The notes under the pieces are model-generated. The model had not been told where the DNA came from, ran no database searches, and saw nothing but the letters and a program-made list of their open reading frames with translations. The translations under genes were made by a program, and so were the position numbers. From Tulasnella sp. 424 (lineage: Eukaryota > Basidiomycota > Agaricomycetes > Cantharellales > Tulasnellaceae), in NCBI GenBank assembly GCA_019633425.1, contig WSUB01000363.1:1-16864 (forward strand): a stretch of DNA of 16,864 nucleotides. Reading direction: 5' to 3'. Positions 8,848 to 16,864 of the stretch are shown piece by piece. How positions within the stretch are numbered: the stretch's first letter is position 1; each line of letters begins with the position of its first letter.

Positions 8848-11800
8848 ATGGCGGATAGCTTCTTAACTCAGTCCACGATAACTGAAAGCCAAAACAAGGC
8901 TGTAAGTTCTCCCCATATATAAAGGCGGAAGTGGGCGCTGACGTGTGACATCGAAGCGGGAAATTCTCGACGGATTGTTCTGGCGCCGAATCAACCCCAG
9001 TACAATCAAAATGATAGACTCCAAACCATGTGCAAAAGGCGGACAAGGGACTATTGTCGTTGGAACTAGAATTGCTCCTGAAGAAGTCGCGACGTGGGAT
9101 CCTGAGCAATTCCCGAAAATGTTACTTGAGATAAAATTAGCAATAAAGAAGCTCGAATGGGATCGTGAGGATGCTGAAGCATCGGCAAAGTTTTTCAATG
9201 TATGGTTGTGTTCATGTGTTACTCCCACTGTTCTAATTGCCCCCCGCCCCACCAGTCTTTCGTCAACGAGCTCAGCATAATGGCGAGCCTTTCTCACCCC
9301 AACATTGTCGAATTCGTCGGGTTTGTCGAGGACGTGGAGAAGGGCGACGCTTGGATCATTTTACCTTGGGAACCAAACGGAAACGTTCGAGAGTTTCTGG
9401 CGTCAGGCGAGTGGGACATTCCCGAGCGTTTGTCCTTGGTGAGTGTGTCTCGTGTGAACCGTTGTTATCGAGAGATATTAACGAATTATCGACTTAGATT
9501 CAGGATGTAACCAATGGGGTGGAGTACTTACACTCGAGACAACCTCTGATCTGCCACGGCGACCTCAAGTCGGTGAGTCCGTCAAGCAGCTGTTCGAGAT
9601 GCTGTGAATTCATGGACCGGTGTTCAGATGAACATCCTAGTCAACTCGTCATACCGCGCAGTGATCACGGATTTCGGATCGGCTCGGACTAAAGGAAACG
9701 TCGACCCAAAGACAGAGGATAATGGCTCCGAGCCACCGCGCCGAGTAGTTATCGACGACATTGTTCAAACGTTGCTGTCTCCAAAAATCAAATTCAATCG
9801 GTCCACCTTGGAGCTCACTTTGACGGGACCCGGATATTCCTTGCGTTGGACGGCCCCAGAGGTGTTGAGCAGCGAGGCGCAGGATTTACCCAGCGATATG
9901 TGGGCTCTCGGTTGGATATGCTGGGAGGTAGGTATACAATGGGCTGGAGGATCCCCACCGCCGTTTGCTCACATGTGCCACTATGCTTTAGATCTTCACC
10001 GGTAAAATCCCATTCGAAGAACTCCATGCCATGGGACCGATTGTATCGAAAGTTGTTCAAGGAAAATTACCAGCGATCCGGGAGGAAACCGACCTGTCCC
10101 ATATTCTCAAGCTGTGCAGTTTAATGATGGATTGTTGGATTTCGAAACCAGGGGAGAGGATAGATGCTTCGACGTTTCGGAGAAAGGTTGGCTTCATGGT
10201 GAGTGCGTTTATGGATGACTACGTCACCGATTGTTAAACGAGCCGTGGTTCAGCCATCTGCGACCCCTTCGGCCGATAGATCTGGTGGTGCGAAGGTACG
10301 GTCCGCACGGTTGTTGTATGAGCTAGGCACAATGTATCGGCTTCAGGATAATGCCGTGGAGGCCGAGTCCCACTACCAGTCTGCCATCGAGGTTGCGACT
10401 CAAACGAAGGACGAGACGGCGAAGGCGAACGCGTTGCTCGGCCTGGGGAATACCTATCGCGCTCAGTCGAGGAATCCTGAGGCGGAGAAGGCTTTGCTGA
10501 AAGCGCACGAGCTGTACTCTCGCATCGGAAGCGACCTGGGTGCGGCGAATTCGTTGCAATGCCTAGGGAATATCTATCGCGCTCAGTCGAGGTATCGAGC
10601 GGCCGAGAAAGCTCTCTTGGAAGCGCACGACATCCACTCTCGCATCAGAAACGACCTGGGTGCGGCGAACGCATTGCTCGGCCTAGGGAATACCTATCGC
10701 GCTCAGTGGAAGAATCGAGAGGCGGAGAAGGCTTTGATGGAAGCGCACGAGATCTACTCTCGCATGGGGCACGACCTGGGTGCGGCGAACGCGTTGCTAT
10801 GCCTGGGCTTCACCTATCACGCTCAGTCGAAAGCTCGAGAGGCGGAGAAGGCTTTTATGGAAGCACACGAGATTCACTCTCGCATCGGGAGCGACCTGGG
10901 TGCGGCGAGCGCGTTGGTTGGTCTGGGAGAGATCTACCGCGCTCAGTCGAAGAATCGAGAGGCGGAGAAGGCTTTCATGGAAGCGCACGAGATTCACTCT
11001 CGCATCGGGGACGACCTGGGTGTGGCGAACGCGTTGCTCGGCCTGGGAAATACTTATCGCGCTCAGTCGAGGAATCCCGAGGCTGAGAACGCTCTCAACA
11101 ACGCTCAAGCCATCTACTCACGCATTGGAGACGCCCTCGGTAACGGCAACGCATCCCGTAGCCTCGCAATGCTCTATAGCAACCAAAAAAGATACGACGC
11201 TGCCGAGGCCTCCCACCGCCAAGCAGCTACTTCTTATGACCCGGCTAACCCCTGTGACGGCAGAGCCAGAACGCTAATAGCCCTTGGGAAAGACTATCAC
11301 GCTCAGTGCCGATACTCAGACGCGGAGGAGGCCGCCAGCGATGCCCTTGCCATATTTATCAGCATCGGCAACGAAGAAGGTCAAGCAGCTGCTTCGCTAC
11401 TTTTCGCAGAAATCTTCAGGTCCCAATCACGGTACAACGAAGAAAAAGAGGCCCTCATCCAAGCCGAAGCTGCATTTGCTCAAGTTGGCCGTGACGGAAC
11501 TCGCGCAGCGGTCTTGGATCGGATCGGCGACATCCACCTCGCTCAGAGCAAGTATGACGAAGCGGAGGAGTATTACCGTCTCGCTCAAGCGATATTCTTG
11601 AGTCTGGACGATGCTCGCGGTGAAGCTACCGAGTTGCTCAGTCTTGGAGTGTTATACGGTGGCCAGGATCGACATGACGAGGCAGAGGAGTGCTTGACTG
11701 AAGCGCGCGTCGCATATGCTAGGAGTTTCGACGAGGAGGGTGAAGCAGAGGCCTTGGTTGGACTGGCGAAGGCATATGCTCTGCAACGCAAATTCCCTGA

Positions 11801-11912
11801 TGCGAGAGTGGCCTGTATGGAAGCTCGGGAAATCTACGCGCAGATGGGCCGGCCGATGAGTGAGACGTGTGCAAGCACTTGGGAACTTCTCCAAGCTTCG
11901 GGAAACCCGTAG
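8848..11912 (+). CDS. Protein kinase fused to 13 TPR units (gene B)
   Basis: Exons are 8848-8901, 8957-9199, 9256-9438, 9498-9572, 9628-9927, 9992-10198 and 10254-11912, giving 906 aa. Every coding exon except the last has exactly the same length as in gene A, and all introns are phase 0. The kinase has the same landmarks: KGGQGTIVVG (45-54), Lys82, Glu104, HGDLKS with Asp182, Asn187, DFG 200-202, APE 261-263 and Asp275. By hand, exons 5 and 6 give about 83% protein identity to A. The TPR part (377-896) has 13 units of 40 residues and the shared C-terminal tail WELLQAS. It differs from A by exactly two units. No frameshift or stop is present, so both paralogs look functional. It is inferred to be a cytosolic signalling protein with TPR-based partner recognition; substrate and ligand are unknown. 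Confidence 0.87.
10320..11879 (+). repeat. TPR-coding array of gene B (13 x 120 bp)
   Basis: Thirteen contiguous 120-bp units. Units 2-7 (10440-11159) are near copies of each other and of units 2-9 of gene A. Units 8-13 correspond one to one with units 10-15 of gene A, and unit 1 corresponds to unit 1. The loss or gain of two units therefore occurred in the homogenised middle block. Confidence 0.95.
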
Positions 11913-12583
11913 GACCGCTGTTGGCAGGTCTATTCGGGTCGTAGCTAGTGCAGGCTGCTTTGTGACCATGTGGGTATCCGTGTTGTAGAACGCTGATCCT
12001 CTGCTTCTGGGACTAATGACAGTCGTTTTCAGGCGATGTCTTCAATTCTTCATGCCATTTCTCTGACAGTCTCGTTCCCTAACGTTTGCTCGTTTACAAT
12101 ATCGTTGCGAACATGCCCTCCGTTTGTATGTTGCTCTTTCCCCCATTCTTTAGCCATTTTCACGTACGCTTGTTGTCCTATTGCCTCTTTTGGACTAAAC
12201 AATGTTTATCGCCCTCGTCAGCCTTCACGTCCGAACTTGGCAATTTTGTCACGTGTGAAATATATACCGGGGCGCAGGTGGCGTCATCGGTAAATGGACC
12301 TTCTCTCGTGGTGACATCATCTTTACTTGGACATTTCGACTTGTACTGTACTTGCCCACCTTGAGATACTCGTTAATCACTCGACCCATTCCTTCGCGTG
12401 CTACCGACAATTTGAGTTGAGTGCATGCTGATGTGCGTGCCGTCGACGTCGTTTCTTTTGACGAGTTCGTTCCAAACACGAGCGTGGCCCTCCAAATATA
12501 CTCGGCGGTAACGTGATCGCCCGGGCCTCGATGAGCTCTACCCGGACGTCAGGGTGGGTGATGTGGGCGTTTATTGAGGAGGC
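11913..12583 (+). repeat. 3' flank of the kinase-TPR unit, copy B
   Basis: It matches the flank of copy C (1967-2665) along its full length and that of copy A over the first 320 bp. Similarity to C ends just after a shared GTTTATTGA near 12570, which marks the right boundary of the duplicated unit. No conserved reading frame is present. Confidence 0.8.
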
Positions 12584-12973
12584 CTTCGTGCCTTTCGTTG
12601 GCTGCGGCCAACGTATCCTTCAGGGGATCTCTCTGCCGCAGAGAGAAGACAACATACCGAATTCGAATCGTGATCGTGCCAACTTGTCTCGTTGACGTCA
12701 CCAGAACTGCATAATAAATAAACAAAGGGGAGAAAAAACGGTACAGGAATCCGCCAAGAACAACCCAAAACAAACAATCGAGGGGGAAATAAAGTGCGGG
12801 TTTCGCGAAATTCGAATCATATGGATCAGGTTGTGATGAACTCAGAATTGATACCGACGACGCGTCGGAGATACCGGTTTGTCCGTTGTTGTTTGCGTCG
12901 TTCATCGGCAGGGAACAACCACCTCTTCGAATCCGCTTCTGCAACTGGCTTCGTCAAAACACTCTCACCAAAA
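12584..12973. other. Intergenic region between unit B and the receiver relic
   Basis: This region of about 390 bp has no gene I can support. A minus-strand open frame (12549-12944, 131 codons) contains a long hydrophobic stretch around LFWVVLGGFLYRFF, but it crosses into the kinase-TPR flank and its codons give no known domain. Its upstream part may be the former C-terminal tail or 3' UTR of the histidine kinase relic. An A-rich patch lies at 12708-12741. Confidence 0.4.
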
Positions 12974-13587
12974 TTAAAAAGGGGTCGACTCCAACATGGA
13001 ATAGGTTATGGGTGGAACATACGCATCAACCCCAGCTTTCCGATACTCCCGGTCTTCTTTCAACGCGTTCCCGTGTCGCCCACAACAAAATCCTTCCTCT
13101 TCATCGTTCCAGCCGTCTAACCGTATCAACACCATTCATCGCCGGCATGTATTTATCCAAAACAATCACGTCGTACTTGAGTCCCATCTCCTGCAAGCCT
13201 TAAGGGGCATGCATCGCCCCTCCGTTAGACTTGGTATTTATCGGCGAGGAGGCCGAGTCCCAAGTGAACGGATTCCTTTGCAGTGATCGCCATTCCAAGT
13301 GCAGGCTTGCCGTTGTCAGCAGTCTGCACAACACATCCGTTCCGCGTCAACATTCGAGTCATCAGCTTACCCGTCAAGCCATCGTCATCGACCACAAGGA
13401 TGTTCAGGGAAGGGTTGAATGGTGATGGGGGTGGAGGTGGAGGTCTGTTGGAGGCTGATGGAGATGATTCTAGCGTGACTTTCCGCGTTTTGGAAGTAGC
13501 ACCCACGACCAAGCTTGGACGGTCCAGCGGTACCAGCCGAGTTGAACAACGGCGGGTCAGGCATACTCGGCCGCGCGGGCACAACAA
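12974..13587 (-). pseudogene. Decayed receiver domain of a hybrid histidine kinase
   Basis: The minus strand encodes a proline-rich linker (RPPPPPPSPF), then LNILVVDDD and KLMTRMLTRNGCVVQTADNG, the first half of a response-regulator receiver with its acidic pocket. The second half is in a different frame: LQEMGLKYDVIVLD, with the phospho-acceptor Asp, and KYMPAMNGVDTVRRL. A further shift is needed for MKRKDFVVG and another for GNALKEDREYRKAGVDAYV. An in-frame TAA (about 13200) precedes LQEMG and a TGA (13101-13103) follows RRLER. The conserved Lys-Pro near the end reads VPPITYS, lacking the Lys. The shifts within MKRKDFVVG-GNALKE fall inside conserved motifs and cannot be introns. I infer a pseudogene of a fungal two-component hybrid kinase whose sensor and histidine kinase parts are gone or unrecognisable. 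Confidence 0.75.
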
Positions 13588-14158
13588 CTTTCTTGCTCCT
13601 TCGCCATCGACGTCATAGCTAATCTAGCCGGCGCGTCCATCACACTTTTTGAGCTCCTCATTGCCGGACCTGGTGGTCCTCCATCAACTGCACCGCCCGC
13701 TGCTGGCGGCTGATTCGCGGCGTTCAAATCAACCTTGAAGCCTCCGAACCACGGCCGATCCATCCGTAATCCGATGGTGCAGAGCACGAGGAGCTAACTC
13801 AATCTCTCCTAAATGTTCCATCAACCGCCTCATGGCTTGTTGAGCCTGCTGGACTTTGCTGAACGCAGAACACTCCATCCCCTCGAGGGTGCACCGGTTT
13901 TGGCGTCAAAGGGGGTCTTTGTTCCCGGCGCGCGGGAAAGTGGAGGCGAGTGTTCTAGTCTAGCGTAACATCTGAGGAACTTCAATTGAGGAGATGGGAA
14001 CGGCTAGAAACTCATGGATACGAGCCAACTGTGCATAAGGTGGAGGCGGGAAGGGCAAGTGAATGGAGACTGTTTTTGCAATTCTCCGCAACACAGAAAT
14101 TGGAAAGAAAAAAAAGGACAAGAAAGAAACCCCGTAAAGAGAAACCGTCGCGTGGGTG
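13588..14158. other. Region upstream of the receiver relic and downstream of FunK1
   Basis: No intact gene. On the minus strand, 13557-13787 is open and rich in Gly, Pro and Ala (GGAVDGGPPGPA). This composition resembles the linker usually found before a fungal hybrid-kinase receiver, so the relic may extend to about 13890. A glutamine-rich fragment, FSKVQQAQQAMRRLMEHLGE, lies in another frame near 13800-13870. The part next to 14158 should be the 3' UTR of the FunK1 gene. The minus-strand region near 14100-14115 includes a T tract (A run on plus). Confidence 0.45.
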
Positions 14159-16714
14159 TCAGTTCTCGCTGTTCCGATCGGTCTATGAATCAGGCGTCAG
14201 TCAGCTGAGAAGGAGACCAAGAAAGGCGGGTCGATGACGTACCTGAGGTTCTTGGGTGGTACGACGCCGTTTAGCCTGAGGGTCGGATTGTTCAGCCGTG
14301 TCTGATGCCCGTTTACCCTGGCTCGCGGCGTGTGACCTCTGGTTAGTTGTACTAGACAGAGGTACTTCCTTGATCTTCCGTATGAGTTCACGGGGGTTTG
14401 AGTCAATCGGTTGGTTCATGAACCTGTTGCTGTTGTCGTCGTTTATGTGGTTGATGAGGAACTGGAGGATCAGCCGCTGGAAAGCTTCCGCGAAATATTC
14501 CGGGTCGTTTCGCTCTTCCTCCCCGTGAATCCAATGCCTGTCTATCGAATAAAGAATTTCGGCGAGCTCTCTGAACAGGTCATTGAGGGGTTGGAAAGTC
14601 GAATGAAAGGTTCCCGCTGGTATAGACCCGAGTGAATGTATGAGTACCAGATTTTCACGACTGTCTTGGCTTCCCGTCAAACTAGACCACGCCGTAGTCT
14701 CGATGTGCCCAGCTTCCCCACGCTCGGGCCACGCCGTCATAGCCCAGTACAGCATGAGCCAGAAGACAGACTCAACGTCGTGATCGAGTTCATGCCTCCA
14801 AGGAGCACTACTATTCACGGCCTCGGTAAAGAGTTCCAATGATTTTTCGGGGAATTTCTTCAGTCTGGTGTCCTGGTAATGTTCGGCATATCGATGGGGA
14901 GCGGAGGGGATTGGACCGAGGAAACGATTCCTCAAAGCGGTAGCAACTTTCACCGGTCCTCCTGCCTCAACGGCCCGAGCCATAAACAAAGCCGTTCCCT
15001 GATAACATCGAGTGTCAGGAGGTAGCTCTCGACGATAATAAACGACAAAGCCCACAGTTCGCTGTACTCGCACAAATTGATCATCTTCCTTGCTCGTGAG
15101 ATGTTCAGCATGGTTGAAATCAACGAGGAGAACCGACGTTGTGTGGGGCCTCCTGGGACTGTACTCCAGATTCAATGGGTTACCGCCTAACTGGGAGATG
15201 GTGCCAGATACGTACCTGTCGCTAAGAAAAGCTTCAGAAAAATAGAGAACCTCAGAATCTTGTGTTGAGGTGTCGGGGTCTTGCTTGTCCTCACTTGGGG
15301 GTGCCCACATGACGTTCCCGATACTGATGTCGCGATGGAGAATGTTTCGCTCCGCCCTCAGGAATCGTAACACTGCAAAGTTCATCAGTAGATGCAAGTA
15401 CACCAACAGCGAGTACGCTACCTTCCACGAGATCGAATGCCACCTGCAACATCTCCTTCACAGTGGGAATGCTCGCGAAAGGGCGTCCCAATTGCCGCAG
15501 TCCGTGACGGTGCTTTACTCTTCCAACGCCCAGGCCACCCAGTTGAGAAGGGAGCTCTATGGTTTTATGGTAGACAGCCTCGACGACACCGGGGACTCTC
15601 TTGGGTTCATGAACAAGCTCGAGGATCTCGTGCTCGTCAAATCGGTTGCGACTTCGGCAAACTTGGTCTTTGAGAACTGTCAGCTTTTTCCCATCGACAT
15701 CGACACCCTCCCCCTTCGTCGCGAACACATGAGTGCGTGTTTCAAACGGGCTGCTGGCATAAAGCGGCAAGAGGTTTGGGCAGGGGACGGGTCGTTCCGT
15801 TGTGACACCACCAACTTGGGACTTGACCCCGATAGTGATGGTCCATTTCGGCGGGTTGTCTTCGTCAACAATGGGATCTAACTTGTATGATGAATCCGCA
15901 AAGTGACCAGGATCGTAGGTGCGATAGATGAAAGCATACAAGAGCTTGGAAAGCTTCTTGTCGTTCCAACCTATTTTCAAGCGCCGTATGCCGAAACCGC
16001 CAATTCCGACCAGAAACATCATACTATCTTGGGAAGCAAGCATCCCTTGTGCGACGTAGAGGTCGGGTCGCGCGAGAAGGAGGTAGTGCAGGTACGAGAT
16101 TGCTTTCGTCTCTTGGTCTTCTGAGGTCGAACCTTCGGATGCCCATCCGCCGGCCATACGGATGCAGGGCCAAAACGTTGTATCGTCGCCGCCGAAATCG
16201 TTCTCAAAGGCCGCAGTGATATCAGGCCTGCATTCAGTGTCGGTGACATGCCCGCGTGGGACTTTGCTTTCTGTGTCTTTGAAAACTACCAGACGGTTTG
16301 ATGGTTCTTTAAAATCTACAGCCCCAAATGTTGAGCCGGAAGAAAGGACTACGAGCGAAACGGAAAGCGCTTACACTCCTCCTTGATGGATTTGGACATA
16401 GAGTTCGCTTTTCGCAAAAAATCCGAACGAGAAACCGTGGCACTGAAGTGTACATCGGCGAGGTCCCCAAACGTCAGGGTTCCCAGAAACTCGAAGAGGT
16501 TATCTGCGTTCTCGAAATCCGTCTTCTGGTGGGTTTCTTTTTGGTATCTAAAGTGTTGAACTCGTTCAAGTTTATGCCCGGCATCGAAAGGGCCCTTCTT
16601 GCCGGAAGAGGACTGGTGAGGAAATTGCTTGCGCGGGGGGGTAATCGGGCGTTCGGTAGACATGGTCGTAGATGGTGGTGGTTCATCCAAGTGCAGCCTA
16701 ATGGGTGCTGACAT
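14159..16714 (-). CDS. FunK1-type fungal protein kinase, complete
   Basis: Exons are 16375-16714, 15422-16315, 14243-15372 and 14159-14182, giving 795 aa. The introns are 59, 49 and 60 bp, with GT-AG ends and branch points CTCAAC, CTGAT and CTGAC. Residues 1-60 are a Pro/Ser/Thr-rich tail. The FunK1 domain includes SYLHYLLLARPDLYV, RVKHRHGLRQLGRP, a catalytic loop HRDIS at 424-428 followed by Asn431, DFN at 496-498 in place of DFG, GTALFMARAVE as the APE-like region, and HELDHDVESVFWLMLYW. The metal-binding Asp and the catalytic Asp are kept. The tail holds a KRRR cluster (779-782), a possible nuclear signal. The last intron was chosen for its CTGAC branch point; without it the frame stops at 14201 with a slightly different C-terminus. 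It is divergent eukaryotic protein kinase machinery; its substrate is unknown. It is transcribed towards the receiver relic and the kinase-TPR cluster. Confidence 0.87.
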
Positions 16715-16757
16715 AAGCAGCTAGTGGGCGGGGACCGGTGTTCGGTCGATGATTACT
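15661..16757. repeat. Right copy of the FunK1 segmental duplication
   Basis: This is the partner of 1-1163, in the same orientation and 15,660 bp away. It carries a 2-bp deletion in intron 1 and lacks the 66-bp duplication of exon 1. Beyond 16757 the flank is unrelated to that of the left copy. Confidence 0.92.
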
Positions 16758-16864
16758 GTACTATTTCGTTGAAACCGGATGTCCAACCCCCCATCCGGTC
16801 CGGTCAATTTTTGAGGTGTCCACCGGTCCCGACGGGTCGCGCCGCTCGGGACACGGTGTCCCCG
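16758..16864. repeat. GC-rich palindromic sequence at the right edge
   Basis: Two perfect inverted repeats are visible. ACCGGATG (16774-16781) pairs with CATCCGGT (16792-16799) across a 10-base loop. The 15-mer GGGACACGGTGTCCC (16848-16862) is a self-complementary palindrome with one central base. The composition differs from the neighbouring DNA, and the sequence starts exactly where FunK1 duplication similarity stops. It may be the end of a transposable element or MITE. The window ends before this can be tested. Confidence 0.4.

Noticed and set aside
10559..11086. 175-codon open frame overlapping the TPR array of gene B, and similar long antisense frames at 5608-5913, 5935-6363 and 10797-11108
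   Set aside because: These are periodic shadows of the 120-bp TPR repeats. A repeat whose length is a multiple of three keeps alternative frames open; they show no domain and overlap a clear gene.
12549..12944. Minus-strand frame with a hydrophobic segment, possible small membrane protein
   Set aside because: It crosses the boundary of the duplicated kinase-TPR flank, lacks homology I can recognise, and the hydrophobic run comes from a T-rich (A-rich on plus) tract.
14201..14242. FunK1 C-terminus ending at the stop at 14201 without a last intron
   Set aside because: A GTACGT donor, a CTGAC branch point and a TAG acceptor define a 60-bp intron that closes in frame. It is a close alternative and the unspliced form cannot be excluded.
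1..16864. Possibility that the window is a circular molecule or has an artefactual terminal overlap
   Set aside because: The two ends match over about 1.1 kb but with real substitutions, a 66-bp length difference and a 2-bp indel, and the right end continues into unrelated sequence.

Overview
The window is nuclear DNA of a filamentous fungus, most likely a basidiomycete of the Agaricomycetes. The evidence is spliced genes with short introns (49-64 bp, GTRNGN donors, CTRAY-like branch points), a FunK1-type fungal protein kinase, and TKL-like kinases with an HGDLKS catalytic loop joined to tandem TPR repeats. Expanded kinase-TPR and FunK1 families are typical of Agaricomycetes. The species cannot be named from sequence alone.

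Layout. (1) 1-1122, minus: N-terminal half of a FunK1 kinase gene cut by the window edge. (2) 1737-1966, plus: truncated, stop-containing 3' remnant of a kinase-TPR gene (copy C), with its own 3' flank to about 2665. (3) 3749-7053, plus: complete kinase-TPR gene A, 7 exons, 986 aa, 15 TPR units. (4) 8848-11912, plus: complete kinase-TPR gene B, 7 exons, 906 aa, 13 TPR units. (5) 12974-13587, minus: decayed receiver domain of a hybrid histidine kinase. (6) 14159-16714, minus: complete FunK1 gene, 4 exons, 795 aa. It is a near-identical direct repeat of the partial gene at the left edge, 15,660 bp away. (7) 16758-16864: GC-rich, palindrome-rich end of unknown origin.

How it fits together. The window is a young tandem-duplication cluster. 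Copies C, A and B share promoter, exon structure and 3' flank, and the cluster lies between two direct FunK1 copies. A and B differ mainly by exactly two 40-residue TPR units inside a homogenised stretch of the repeat array. This resembles the repeat dynamics known for fungal NLR/STAND allorecognition proteins, but here a protein kinase replaces the NACHT/NB-ARC module. A recognition, innate-immunity or signalling role is inference; nothing in the window gives the ligand or substrate. Splice structures were derived by hand from donor and acceptor sites, frame closure and comparison between copies, and have no transcript support here.
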